DNA from: Rhynchopus euleeides
Taxonomy: Eukaryota > Euglenozoa > Diplonemea > Diplonemida > Diplonemidae
Reading direction: 5' to 3'
DNA length: 64,000 nucleotides
NCBI GenBank assembly: GCA_963210315.1
Contig: OY723240.1
Coordinates: forward strand, 1,302,001-1,366,000
Shown here: positions 20,247-32,107 of the stretch, piece after piece
Layout of the letters: the number at the start of each line of letters is the position of its first letter
Numbering within the stretch: position 1 is the first letter of the stretch
Translations under genes and position numbers: made by a program
Notes under the pieces: generated by a model
What the model was told of the DNA's origin: nothing
Databases searched by the model: none
The model's input: the letters and a program-made list of their open reading frames with translations, nothing else

Positions 20247-22045
20247 GGGGGGGGGGTTGTGTGTGTGTGTGACGGGGAGATGGCGGGTGGAGGCGCAGGG
20301 TGATCGCCTCCCGTGATCAGCGAGCCACCCCCTTCCTCATTATGGCCATCCGCTGTTGTCATCAGGTTTGGAGTGTCCCTGTGCGTCAAACCGTGACACT
20401 TACTACTTTACAGCCAGTTTCGTGAGACAGCTCGCCGCTTTTTTCTGCCCTTCTGAACGAAAGGCCTCTCCAGTGACCTCTATAACGCACCTGCAGGCAC
20501 GCAGCACACATTGAACGTCTTTTGACTACCAGGCAATTTTTCCGGCACAATTTTCGCCGTGATTTTCACCTAAACAACCAGTAAATATAAATGCACCAAA
20601 ACTGCACACTTTTTCCTCCACGATGCTGACGAAGGGGGGGCGATAGGGGAAGGAGAAGAAGGGCGGGTGAACCGCCACGACCTGTTGTGAGGGTGGGGTG
20701 GGGGTGGGGTGGGTGGCTTTCATTCGGCACCACCTACCGCACGGCGCCTCTTTTTTTGATAGCGCTGGCCCTGCCGCACTTCTGAGGGGGAGATGCCACG
20801 GATGGAGCGTCTCGAAAAAGCATCCTTTTTAGGTGCAGCTTGAAACAGACAGCCTAAAACGAGAGGGCCTTCGCTCAGAAGTGCAGAATAGGGAGCAGCT
20901 TCGCAAAGGAGGGAGGCAAGCTGGCACAGCTTGACACAGAGCCAAGGCCCCCAAGCCCCCCCCCCCCCCCCAAAGCTTATCATTCCCCCACCCCCCGCCC
21001 CCGTGCAGCCGAAGGAGGTGGGCTGGTGTGGGTCCTGTGTGCAGGGGGCGATATTTGTTGTTGTTGCGCAGGCTGTCGGGGGTGATGGTCACGTTTTTCT
21101 GTTCACACAAGCCCCCAGACAGCACGGCCCTCCCCCCCACCCCCCACCCCCACCCCTCTGGTCGCTGCGAAACGATTGCCGGCTTGTCTTATAGACCCAT
21201 CCACATATCGGCGTGCAGTTGAAGCGTGTCACTGAGCTACACACCCTCCCACCCTGTTTAGACAAACCCCGCATGCTGTCCAGGAAGCTGCTCCAAAAGG
21301 CAGATCCAAGAATTGGGGCTCGTTGCAGAGGAGGGGGTGACAGTGATTTGTTTGATGCGTTCGAACCAACAAGAAGAACCCCACAGCACCACGTCCGATA
21401 TTTCATTCAGTTTCCCCCGGCATTATAATGGTTTCAGCGTTATGTGAGGTGGGGGGTGGGGGGTGGTGGTCAAACTATACAAACAGACCTGTAGCACGTT
21501 GTCCGAATCCCTGCGCTGGAGCAGTGCATGGCCCAACCACAAGCACGTTGTTTGCGGCCCGACATGAATGGGGTGTGTGTTCCCCTCTCCTCACACCCCC
21601 CTCCTTCCCCCCCCCCCCCCTCCCGCCCCCTATTGAGAGCTACCACAGTCCACACCTTGCCTGACCACGACGCTTGTCGTACTTCCTCCCTCTCGAGGAT
21701 GTCCTGCATTCTTTTGGCACCAAACGACCTCCCAACCTGACGTACGATACGGCCAGCCGGCAGTGGCGCGCACAACTGTTTTTCATTTTCCCACCTCGCG
21801 TGGGCACACACATGCACACACTGCTCCCCTGCATCCCTCCGTCACCCACCCCCTCCTCCCACAGACACAGACATAACTGAAATAACAAAAACCGATATGA
21901 ATAGACTACAGACCGATTTTCACAGGGGGGGAGGGGGGCGTGGGGGACACTGCACATCTCTCATCTCTAAACAACCGCGGAACCAAAAAAAACACGGCAC
22001 CAAAAAAAAAACTCAAAACTGTGGCACTCAAACCAAACTCCCCAC
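20247..22045. other. Intergenic stretch, no gene recognised
   Basis: It contains GT repeats (20261-20272), a C-run at 20953-20971, C-rich blocks near 21130-21160 and 21598-21632, and A-rich tracts near 21985-22015. Open frames are dominated by Pro/His/Arg or Gly and are not credible. The last part would be the 3' flank of the PH-domain gene. Confidence 0.35.
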
Positions 22046-24321
22046 TCACAGGACCGTCCGCATATTGCGGAACGACGGTGATCCGGGGTTGAGCGACCGC
22101 GGGATGGGCAGCTGCCGTGTCGGGGACTGGGGCGACGCCAGCGGGAACGCAGAAGCCGGCGGCGGGCTCCCCGAGAGGAGCGCCCGAGACAAGTCGAGGC
22201 TCAGAGGGTTGGTCGGGCTATATCGGGCGGCTTGCGGCAGGGCATCGCCGGCAGACAGGAGCAGGTCTCGCGCGTGGCGCAATCGGGCGCTGTCGCTGGC
22301 CGGCGAGTGGCTCGGGCTCTCCGACGACAACCTCACCTGCTTCGCTGCCAGCGCAGCCTGCTTGCTGTTCCCCTGCGCCAGCCCACGCGCGCTGCGCGCG
22401 CGGGATTTTTTGATAACGCTCTGCAGTGTGGCTATCCACTTCGCCCTCTCCTCGTCGCTCTGCGCGTAGAACTGATACTCCTTGCCCCCGAGGCACCCCA
22501 CGCAGAACCCAAACCCGCTGCCCGACTCCGGTGCGGACGCCACGCCCTCTATCTCCTCCGCAGGCACAACATCCTCCGTCTGCACCCCCTTGCTGTCAAC
22601 CTTCGACACAATCATGACGACCTTCCGCACCGCCTTCCCCGAATCCACGATATCCCGCTTCTCGATGGAACACCAGCACCGCTTATACCCTCTCTTCGAA
22701 CCACCACCACCGCCGCCGCCTGCCCTTCCACCGGGACTCGCTGCGTTGCCCCCTGATGGAGAGGCGCCGCCTTTTTTGGGGCGGTGGTGACCCATATCCG
22801 CCGCAGGGCTCTCAGCGACCTTCCCACCACCGGGTGTTTGGGCCGACTCACCGCCTGCAGCCTGCTGATGCCTCTCTCGAGTGGACCTCTTCGCCTTCGG
22901 CGTTTTGGGGGATTTTGGAGACACGACAAACAGCGGGCTGCTCTGCGGGTTCACGGGGCTCCCCCCGGTTGGTGTCGACACGGCACCCCACCCAAACGCC
23001 TCATGCCGCGACCACAGCAGCGGGTGCTGCGCTGTGGGGGAGTTCCCCCGGGAAGAGGCGTAGGAGAAAAGCCTGCTGCCACGCTCCCCACGGCCCACAG
23101 GCGTCCCGCCAGGCTGCTGTGTGTTGCCTCCACCGTGCCACATGAAATCGGAGAGGCTGGTCGGAGCGTCGGGGAGGCCCAGCATGAGCGGAGTCGTCAG
23201 CTCGCCCATCGCACTGCTGGAGGTCAGCCCGGGGATGCTGCCGCTGTGCCGCTTCGGGTTGAATGAGGACGCGGCAGAGTCGGCAAAGCTCATCGAAAAC
23301 CCTCCTTCCTTGCTGTCCCGGGCTGCGGGCTCCCTGCGCCCCGCCTGCTCCTGCTGGTGGTGCGGCAGGCGCGCCCCGCTCCGATGGTCGCCCTGGGATG
23401 CCATCGAGCCGTTGGGCGACCCCTCCCCGAGGCGTGCCCCATACTGCGGGATGCGCGACATGGCTGCCAGCACCGCCGACTCCGTCAGGGTGTGATCGCC
23501 GCCACGCTGGCCCTCCGCAGGCGAGGGGTTCCCATCGACGGAAAACTTCGGCTGGACGAGAGGCGGGAGCTTCGGAGGAGGGACCTGCCTCAGGGCATGT
23601 GCCACATCGCTGCCTTCCACATGGGGCTGCGGGTGCAGCTGCTTCTGCTGCATCTGCTGCTTCAGCCTCTGGGCATCGCCCGCCGGGGCGTCCCGCCCCT
23701 CGCTGCTCTGGTTGCCGTTCTCCTCCTCCTCCTCCAGGTCCTCATCCTCGATTGGGGCGTCCTGCACTTCGCTTTCGCTGTCCTGCCGGAATGACACCAT
23801 CGCGCGCTTCTTCTTCCTCTCTGGTGAGGAGGCGCCGTGGGAGGACATAGCCTCCCCACTCCCGCTCTCATACATATCCTCGGTGAGGAGCAATCCCGGC
23901 TTCCCCGCATGGGGGTCGACGAAGTAGTTCCGGTTTGGCGGGAGGGGGAATGTCCACCACAGAGAGATGGGGGAGCCGCTCTGCAGGATGAAGTCAAGAA
24001 ACTCGCGGTGCACGCCCCCGACGATCCGGGTTTCCGTGCAGGGGAGGGTGACGACTTCGAACATCTCCCAGGGTGACGGCATCTTCGGGGGTCTTCTTAA
24101 AACCGTGTCGAATGTCTCCAGCTTGCGCGCCGGCTCCCAGTCGCGTGAGTGGGAATATGTTATCTCCGGTGCGGTGTCGCGCTGATCTGTGTTGAAGTTC
24201 CCGCTCCTGATGCTGGCGTCATCCCCAACCCCTCCGGACAGCTTCCTGCCGTAGCCATACACATCATCTTTAGGGTCTTGGTAGATCTCGTTGAGGTCAT
24301 GAACGCTCTTTATCCGCATCC
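22046..24321 (-). CDS. PH-domain protein, 5' end lost in the gap
   Basis: About 757 codons are visible and the start lies in the 200-N gap. A C-terminal pleckstrin-homology-like domain is encoded at about 22700-22405: KRGYKRCWCSIEKRD, VVMIVSKVD, EYQFYAQSDEERAKWIATLQ. The last of these is the typical PH terminal helix with its conserved Trp. PH domains bind phosphoinositides or proteins at membranes, so a membrane-associated signalling or trafficking role is likely. The N-terminal visible part has one ordered block (about 24100-23880: FEVVTLPCTETRIVGG, PISLWWTFPLPPNRNYF), possibly a GOLD-like or C2-like beta domain. The middle is disordered, rich in Ser, Pro, Gly and Gln, with an acidic EDEDLEEEEE stretch and SP-type phosphosite-like motifs. 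The frame is intron-free and the stop at 22046 is natural. Confidence 0.8.
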
Positions 24322-24521
24322 NNNNNNNNNNNNNNNNNNNNNNNNNNNNNNNNNNNNNNNNNNNNNNNNNNNNNNNNNNNNNNNNNNNNNNNNNNNNNNN
24401 NNNNNNNNNNNNNNNNNNNNNNNNNNNNNNNNNNNNNNNNNNNNNNNNNNNNNNNNNNNNNNNNNNNNNNNNNNNNNNNNNNNNNNNNNNNNNNNNNNNN
24501 NNNNNNNNNNNNNNNNNNNNN
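24322..24521. other. Assembly gap of exactly 200 N
   Basis: The run of N is exactly 200 long, so the size is probably nominal. It cuts the 5' part of the minus-strand PH-domain gene on the left and the 5' part of a plus-strand frame on the right. Continuity across it should not be assumed. Confidence 0.97.
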
Positions 24522-25034
24522 GATATTCGAGGATGGGCCACCGCCATGCGCTCCCCGGCCTTCCTTCAACCAACTGGCCCGGGCCAGGGCACGCTGGTAG
24601 CCGAGCGCTTGCGGGATATGGGGTACGTGCTGAAGGTGTCGGGTGAGGAGGACGGGTTCGTGAAGAGCTCCCTTTGTCCGGACCTCACCTTCGCACCAAG
24701 CACAGAAACATCCCCTGAGGCTGGTGGTGCGGACCTTGAACCTGGGTTGGACGGGAAGGCAAAAGAGAGCACAGAGAAGCAGTCCACCCAAAAGAAAGTT
24801 GTGTCTCAGCCAACCCAACAGTCAAGCATCTTGGCATGGGCGAAGCCGGTTCGTGTGAACTCTCTCACACAGACACAGCCTTCCCAGTCCTCCCAGTCCT
24901 CCGAAAAGAAGCGCGCAGCGTCCCCGACCACCCAGACTCCCAACAAACACCGCAGGCTCTGCAAAGGGTGTAGGAAGCCTGGGCACAACATGCAGACTTG
25001 CCCCAGCAAGCCCAAGAACTTGAAGAAGAAGTAA
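24522..25034 (+). CDS. C-terminal fragment with zinc knuckle, 5' end in gap
   Basis: The frame is open from the first base after the gap (24522) to the stop ending at 25034, so the ATG at 24546 need not be the start. The middle is Ser/Thr/Gln-rich with QQSSILAWAKP. The end has the knuckle CKGCRKPGHNMQTCP followed by a lysine tail. A CxxC...H...C knuckle at the very C-terminus is common in mutator-like and other DNA transposases, and also in RNA-binding proteins. I favour a transposase tail but cannot confirm it. Confidence 0.5.
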   Translation, partial: DIRGWATAMRSPAFLQPTGPGQGTLVAERLRDMGYVLKVSGEEDGFVKSSLCPDLTFAPSTETSPEAGGADLEPGLDGKAKESTEKQSTQKKVVSQPTQQSSILAWAKPVRVNSLTQTQPSQSSQSSEKKRAASPTTQTPNKHRRLCKGCRKPGHNMQTCPSKPKNLKKK

Positions 25035-25489
25035 GTTGGGGCGTGCTGGTTGTGGCTTGTCTTTTTCACATCTTTTTTTAAGCATCAACGCACCAACCAA
25101 CCACCGACAGTGAAGCTGACAGCTCTGATGAACTGTGTATGCTTTCACTAACTCAACAAGAATGTCAACCAGGGGGGGGGGGGCAATACAAATCAAAACG
25201 GTACGAAACCAAATGAGGGGCGAGTGGTAGGACGAGAACAGAGCGGATACTCGACCGGAAGGCAGAAGAAGTGAGAGACGGACGACAGCAGTGGCCAGCG
25301 CGCCCCTGGTGGACCAAACAGCCCCGCAGAGCCCCTGCAAACAGCGTTTTTAGGAAAAGTTGAATAGACGTACTTAGTACGTCTATTCGCTCGCAAACTA
25401 TTTATTAATTTTCTGGCGAGGTCGATTTAGGCCCGCGCGTTCGCCGAATAGTAGTACTAAGTACGTTTATTTGACCCCCCCCTGTAATA

Positions 25490-25815
25490 AGAAAAGGATC
25501 TTTTCACTTCTTTCTTAAGACGTCTTAATGCAGGTGCTGCATTAAATTTCTTAAATTAATGACCCCCATTATTTTTAAGAAGGATTGCAGGATTTCTTAA
25601 GATTTCTTAATGAAATGATGGACATTATTTCCATATCTCCCAGCATTAAAAATGTCCATCATTCTGAAAAAGATCTTTTAAGATCTTTTTCAGAATGATG
25701 GACATTAAAATGCTAGGCATTAAGAAACACGTCTTAAGAAATCAGTAAGAAATCTTTAAGAAATAGCCCTTTCGGCATTACATTAAGACGTCTTAAGAAA
25801 TTTCGAGCTTTCTTA
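25490..25815. repeat. AT-rich block of TTCTTAAGA inverted motifs
   Basis: TCTTAAGA, GACGTCTTAA and related palindromes recur more than ten times. A near-perfect palindrome spans 25635-25710, centred on AAGATCTTTTAAGATCTT, with arms containing AATGTCCATCATTCTG and its complement. The block is strongly AT-rich against its GC-rich surroundings. It could be a MITE cluster or an extruding cruciform. Confidence 0.6.
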
Positions 25816-25840
25816 ACATTTCTTGCAAGATCTTTGTCAT

Positions 25841-25999
25841 AGGGGGTCTTCGCTGGTCGACAAACTTCGACAAACTTCGTCGTTCGTCACATAATTAGGA
25901 AAACGGCTGTTTCAGGGGGTTTTTCACCGAAGACGGCAGTGTTCTGACGACGACGACAGGGGTCTTCGACAAAAACTTCGTCAGCGAAGACCCCCCCCC
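25841..25999. mobile_element. Short TIR element, GGGGGTCTTCGCT ends
   Basis: The left end GGGGGTCTTCGCTGG and the right end CAGCGAAGACCCCC are inverted. Inside are ACAAACTTCG repeats. It is related to 36592-36701, which has cleaner ends. The flanking bases do not give a clear duplication here. Confidence 0.5.
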
Positions 26000-26129
26000 A
26001 AAAATGAATTAAAAACCGGTTTTTCGGGGATTCTCGCTGTTCGTCACCTGTCGTCAGATTTCGACAAAATTCGACAATTTTCACCTAAACCGACGGAAAA
26101 TGCACCAAAATGCACCACCCACAGCCTGG

Positions 26130-29100
26130 GTCGGCCCAGGGTCTGGACACCACTCCTGGACCCGGCCCAGTACGGGCGAGATCGGCCCATAGCCGGCCCA
26201 GCACTGCCGAGATCGGCCCATGTCCGGCCCAGTACGGGCGAGATCGGCCCATAGCCGGCCCAGCACTGCCGAGATCGGCCCATAGCCGGCCCAGTACGGG
26301 CGAGATCGGCCCATAGCCGGCCCAGCACTGCCGAGATCGGCCCATGTCCGGCCCAGCACTGCCGAGATCGGCCCATAGCCGGCCCAGTACGGGCGAGATC
26401 GGCCCATAGCCGGCCCAGCACTGCCGAGATCGGCCCATGTCCGGCCCAGCACTGCCGAGATCGGCCCATAGCCGGCCCAGTACGGCCGAGATCGGCCCAT
26501 AGCCGGCCCAGCACTGCCGAGATCGGCCCATGTCCGGCCCAGCACTGCCGAGATCGGCCCATAGCCGGCCCAGTACGGGCGAGATCGGCCCATGTCCGGC
26601 CCAGTACGGCCGAGATCGGCCCATAGCCGGCCCAGCACTGCCGAGATCGGCCCATGTCCGGCCCAGCACTGCCGAGATCGGCCCATAGCCGGCCCAGTAC
26701 GGGCGAGATCGGCCCATAGCCGGCCCAGTACGGGCGAGATCGGCCCATAGCCGGCCCAGTACGGGCGAGATCGGCCCATGTCCGGCCCAGTACGGCCGAG
26801 ATCGGCCCATAGCCGGCCCAGCACTGCCGAGATCGGCCCATGTCCGGCCCAGCACTGCCGAGATCGGCCCATAGCCGGCCCAGTACGGGCGAGATCGGCC
26901 CATAGCCGGCCCAGTACGGGCGAGATCGGCCCATGTCCGGCCCAGTACGGCCGAGATCGGCCCATAGCCGGCCCAGCACTGCCGAGATCGGCCCATGTCC
27001 GGCCCAGCACTGCCGAGATCGGCCCATAGCCGGCCCAGTACGGGCGAGATCGGCCCATAGCCGGCCCAGTACGGGCGAGATCGGCCCATGTCCGGCCCAG
27101 TACGGCCGAGATCGGCCCATAGCCGGCCCAGCACTGCCGAGATCGGCCCATGTCCGGCCCAGCACTGCCGAGATCGGCCCATAGCCGGCCCAGTACGGGC
27201 GAGATCGGCCCATAGCCGGCCCAGTACGGGCGAGATCGGCCCATGTCCGGCCCAGTACGGCCGAGATCGGCCCATAGCCGGCCCAGCACTGCCGAGATCG
27301 GCCCATGTCCGGCCCAGCACTGCCGAGATCGGCCCATAGCCGGCCCAGTACGGGCGAGATCGGCCCATAGCCGGCCCAGCACTGCCGAGATCGGCCCATG
27401 TCCGGCCCAGCACTGCCGAGATCGGCCCATAGCCGGCCCAGTACGGGCGAGATCGGCCCATGTCCGGCCCAGTACGGCCGAGATCAGCCCGTAGCCGGCC
27501 CAGCACTGCCGAGATCGGCCCATAGCCGGCCCAGTACGGGCGAGATCGGCCCATAGCCGTCCCAGCACTGCCGAGATCGGCCCATAGCCGGCCCACCACT
27601 GCCGAGATCGGCCCATGTCCGGCCCAGCACTGCCGAGATCGGCCCATAGCCGGCCCAGTACGGGCGAGATCGGCCCATAGCCGGCCCAGCACTGCCGAGA
27701 TCGGCCCATGTCCGGCCCAGCACTGCCGAGATCGGCCCATAGCCGGCCCAGTACGGGCGAGATCGGCCCATGTCCGGCCCAGTACGGCCGAGATCGGCCC
27801 GTAGCCGGCCCAGCACTGCCGAGATCGGCCCATAGCCGGCCCAGTACGGGCGAGATCGGCCCATAGCCGTCCCAGCACTGCCGAGATCGGCCCATAGCCG
27901 GCCCAGTACGGGCGAGATCGGCCCATAGCCGGCCCAGCACTGCCGAGATCGGCCCATGTCCGGCCCAGTACGGGCGAGATCGGCCCATAGCCGGCCCAGC
28001 ACTGCCGAGATCGGCCCATAGCCGGCCCAGTACGGGCGAGATCGGCCCATAGCCGGCCCAGTACGGGCGAGATCGGCCCATGTCCGGCCCAGTACGGCCG
28101 AGATCGGCCCGTAGCCGGCCCAGCACTGCCGAGATCGGCCCATAGCCGGCCCAGCACTGCCGAGATCGGCCCATAGCCGGCCCAGCACTGCCGAGATCGG
28201 CCCATGTCCGGCCCAGCACTGCCGAGATCGGCCCATAGCCGGCCCAGTACGGGCGAGATCGGCCCATAGCCGGCCCAGCACTGCCGAGATCGGCCCATAG
28301 CCGGCCCAGTACGGGCGAGATCGGCCCATAGCCGTCCCAGCACTGCCGAGATCGGCCCATAGCCGGCCCAGCACTGCCGAGATCGGCCCATGTCCGGCCC
28401 AGTACGGGCGAGATCGGCCCATAGCCGGCCCAGCACTGCCGAGATCGACCCATGTCCGGCCCAGTACGGGCGAGATCGGCCCATAGCCGGCCCAGCACTG
28501 CCGAGATCGGCCCATGTCCGGCCCAGCACTGCCGAGATCGGCCCATAGCCGGCCCAGTACGGGCGAGATCGGCCCATGTCCGGCCCAGTACGGCCGAGAT
28601 CGGCCCGTAGCCGGCCCAGCACTGCCGAGATCGGCCCATAGCCGGCCCAGTACGGGCGAGATCGGCCCATGTCCGGCCCAGTACGGCCGAGATCGGCCCG
28701 TAGCCGGCCCAGCACTGCAGAGATCGGCCCATGTCCGGCCCAGTACGGGCGAGATCGGCCCATAGCCGGCCCAGCACTGCCGAGATCGGCCCATGTCCGG
28801 CCCAGTACGGGCGAGATCGGCCCATAGCCGGCCCAGCACTGCCGAGATCGACCCATGTCCGGCCCAGTACGGGCGAGATCGGCCCATAGCCGGCCCAGCA
28901 CTGCCGAGATCGGCCCATGTCCGGCCCAGTACGGGCGAGATCGGCCCATAGCCGGCCCAGCACTGCCGAGATCGGCCCATAGCCGGCCCAGTACGGGCGA
29001 GATCGGCCCATGTCCGGCCCAGTACGGGCGAGATCGGCCCGTAGCCGGCCCAGCACTGCCGAGATCGGCCCATAGCCGGCCCAGTAGGGGCCAGATCAGC

Positions 29101-29743
29101 CCATAGCCGTCCCAGCACTGCCGAGATCGGCCCATAGCCGGCCCAGTACGGGCGAGATCGGCCCATAGCCGGCCCAGCACTGCCGAGATCGGCCCATGTC
29201 CGGCCCAGCACTGCCGAGATCGGCCCATAGCCGGCCCAGTACGGGCGAGATCGGCCCATGTCCGGCCCAGTACGGCCGAGATCGGCCCGTAGCCGGCCCA
29301 GCACTGCCGAGATCGGCCCATAGCCGGCCCAGTACGGGCGAGATCGGCCCATGTCCGGCCCAGTACGGCCGAGATCGGCCCGTAGCCGGCCCAGCACTGC
29401 AGAGATCGGCCCATGTCCGGCCCAGTACGGGCGAGATCGGCCCATAGCCGGCCCAGCACTGCCGAGATCGGCCCATGTCCGGCCCAGTACGTGCGAGATC
29501 GGCCCGTAGCCGGCCCAGCACTGCCGAGATCGGCCCATGTCCGGCCCAGTACGGGCGAGATCGGCCCATAGCCGGCCCAGCACTGCCGAGATCGGCCCAT
29601 AGCCGGCCCAGCACTGCCGGGCGAGATCGGCCCATAGCCGGCCCAGTACGTGCGAGATCGGCCCATAGCCGGCCCAGTACTGCCGAGATCGGCCCATGTC
29701 CGGCCCAGTACGGGCGAGATCGGCCCATAGCCGGCCTAGTCGT
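26130..29743. repeat. 31-bp minisatellite array A (about 115 units)
   Basis: The unit has the form GATCGGCCCAT(AG/GT)CCGGCCCA plus either GTACGGGC or GCACTGCC. Successive GATCGGCCCA starts are 31 bp apart. Higher-order structure is visible: a five-unit, 155-bp block repeats exactly from about 26778 to 27340, and a 22-unit, 682-bp segment is duplicated (the GCACTGCAGAGATCGG variant at 28712 and 29394). The first units at 26125-26160 resemble array B. All three minus frames are open through most of the array only because the unit lacks stop triplets on that strand and 31 is not a multiple of three. Confidence 0.95.
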
Positions 29744-29746
29744 AGG

Positions 29747-29957
29747 ATGCTGAACGAAGACAGCCAGCAGGCGCTGCTCTTCGATGACTACTCCACAGAG
29801 ACGAAGATCACGACACTCGTGGTCACAGACGTGCAGGCCTCGACCCTCTGCTTGGAGAAGTCTTTCGAGGGAATGCGGAAGGCGCTAGAAATCCACAACC
29901 ATGTGATCCGGAAGTGCATTGCGGGCATGGCGGGTATGAGGCAGGACATCGTCAGTG
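29747..29957 (+). pseudogene. Class III cyclase fragment between two minisatellites
   Basis: About 70 codons read ITTLVVTDVQASTLCLEKS and then MRKALEIHNHVIRKCI. The VTDVQAST part matches the start of class III cyclase catalytic domains, where the Asp binds metal, and the ALxxHNxxIR part matches the following helix. The frame begins four bases after array A and runs directly into array B, so the rest of the catalytic domain is absent. It is not a missing piece of the 3.6-5.3 kb relic, which has a different catalytic start. Confidence 0.6.
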
Positions 29958-30470
29958 TCTGGACAGCACTCCTGGGCTCGGCACAGGGACTGGACATCAC
30001 TCCCTGGCTCGGCCCAGTGTCTGGACAGCACTCCTGGGCTCGGCCCAGGGTCTGGACACCACTCCCTGGCTCGGCCCAGGGTCTGGACATCACTCCTGGG
30101 CTCGGCCCAGTGTCTGGACACCACTCCCTGGCTCGGCCCAGGGTCTGGACATCACTCCTGGGCTCGGCCCAGTGTCTGGACACCACTCCCTGGCTCGGCC
30201 CAGTGCCTGGACAGCACTCCTGGGCTCGGCCCAGGGTCTGGACACCACTCCCTGGCTCGGCCCAGGGACTGGACAGCACTCCTGAGCTCGGCCCAGTGCC
30301 TGGACAGCACTCCTGGGCTCGGCCCAGGGTCTGGACACCACTCCCTGGCTCGGCCCAGGGTCTGGACATCACTCCTGGGCTCGGCCCAGTGTCTGGACAT
30401 CACTCCTGGGCTCGGCCCAGTGTCTGGACACGAGTCGTCGGCTCGGCCCAGTGGGTCGAGCCCAGGAGTG
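29957..30470. repeat. 31-bp minisatellite array B (about 16 units)
   Basis: The unit is of the type GGCTCGGCCCAG(G/T)G followed by TCTGGACA(C/G)CACTCC. CTCGGCCC starts are 31 bp apart (30008, 30039). It shares the CTCGGCCCA core with array C and its units resemble the left edge of array A. At 30455-30480 a partial unit appears inverted. Confidence 0.93.
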
Positions 30471-30479
30471 ATGTCCAGA

Positions 30480-31170
30480 CACTGTCTGGACGGGAAGCTC
30501 CCTGCAGTGAGTGGTCGGGGGCCGTGGCCACGACCTCGGGGTGATGTCCAGCCGAGCAGAACGTGGCGCCCGGAGTACCGAGTGTTTGCTCCACTCAGAG
30601 GGGGTTCGATGCAGGACCCCTTCCCAGTCATGATCTCCTCAGTGCCTCCATCGATCCCCTCCGTCAGGGATCTTTCTGTGTGTAACATTAGCACAAGACC
30701 TAAACCCGCATCGCGTACCCATCCTTCGAAACCGTGCGATGTGCAATGTTGTGTTCATGTAGCTAGCTCGGAGAGTGTCTTAGCGAGCCCGCAAGGCTAG
30801 CTATATTTGCACCGTCCAACCAAATCTTGCTCAGCTTCGACTTGGCGCCGAGAGAGTTACGAGCGCTGCCCATAGAATCAGGTGTGCCGGGCGTGTGTGT
30901 CTTTATCAACACACGCAGACTCCTGCATACAGTAGACGGCCTACAGGCGAGGCGGAGTGTGACCTACTGTTGGGGGTGGTGAACTGGTCTGCGACGTCAT
31001 CCTGCTGGTGTGCGACGTCTCCACCTCCTGCGGCACAGGGGGCCTTGTGATCTGGAGCGCTGGGGCAGCGCGGTGCAATGTCGGAGTGCGGACGGGCCAA
31101 GTCCCCCTGCTCCTGTGCATGCAGCGCAGATTTCTTGTTGCTGCGGTCCAGACAGCGGGCCGAGACCGGA
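30480..31170. other. Spacer between arrays B and C
   Basis: No coding region or element was recognised. It contains an AGCTAGCTCGG near 30760 repeated as a partial inverted match near 30795. The GC-rich part at 30960-31150 could be a remnant of the gene disrupted by the arrays, but I found no domain. Confidence 0.3.
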
Positions 31171-31179
31171 TGTGATGTC

Positions 31180-31742
31180 GGCCCACCCTCGGGACATCAC
31201 TGCCTGGCTCGGCCCACCCTCTGGACAGGACTGCGTGGCTCGGCCCATTCTCGGGACAGCACTGCCTAGCTCGGCCCACCCTCGGGACAGCACTGTCTGG
31301 CTCGGCCCGTTCTCGGGACAGCACTGTCTGGCTCGGCCCACCCTTGGGACAGCACTGCCTGGCTCGGCCCATTCTCGGGACAGCACTGTCTGGCTCGGCC
31401 CGTTCTCGGGACAGCACTGTCTGGCTCGGCCCGTTCTCGGGACAGCACTGTCTGGCTCGGCCCATTCTCGGGACAGCACTGTCTGGCTCGGCCCATTCTC
31501 GGGACAGCACTGTCTGGCTCGGCCCACCCTTGGGACAGCACTGCCTGGCTCGGCCCATTCTCGGGACAGCACTGTCTGGCTCGGCCCGTTCTCGGGACAG
31601 CACTGTCTGGCTCGGCCCACCCTTGGGACAGCACTGCCTGGCTCGGCCCATTCTCGGGACATCACTGTCTGGCTCGGCCCACCCTTGGGACAGCACTGTC
31701 TGGCTCGGCCCGTTCTCGGGACAGCACTGCCTGGCTCCGCTT
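31180..31742. repeat. 31-bp minisatellite array C (about 18 units)
   Basis: The unit is GGCTCGGCCCA(CCCT/TTCT) followed by CGGGACAGCACTG. GGCTCGG starts are at 31206 and 31237, 31 bp apart. It is related in sequence to array B. Both strands have open frames through it for the same reason as in array A. Confidence 0.93.
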
Positions 31743-32107
31743 CGTGCCAGCACGAGCACTAGCCGTTGCTCCTGCATTGCCCCAGGCGGCCAGCTCCCAT
31801 CTTGGCTTGGCCCAGGATGACAGGTTGATCTCAATGTTTACCCGTGACACGGGCCCCGCCGTGCCTTCTCGTCCTGTGAGGGCTGAACAATGCACAGGGA
31901 CCGCTCGACATTATTTTTTGGGTCCAAATGCGTGCTCCCAGCTAGGGGCCACCCAACTCCCCGCCCTTTTTTTTGCCTCCGATTTGGCCCATTTTCGGCC
32001 CATTTTGCCCTGCACCAGCCTGCACTTTTTTGCACCGGCTAGCGAAGACCCCCATACCATGTTTTTATGTTTGGAATATTTTCAACATATTTCCGAAATA
32101 CCGTATA

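Noticed and set aside
26044..29728. Very long overlapping minus-strand frames (up to about 1190 codons) in array A
   Set aside because: All three minus frames are open at once because the 31-bp unit has no stop triplet on that strand and 31 is not a multiple of three. The translation is the same 31-residue string in each frame, so openness is not evidence of a gene.
26130..31742. CRISPR array
   Set aside because: The 31-bp units are directly tandem with no unique spacers, and the sequence is eukaryotic with no cas-like genes.
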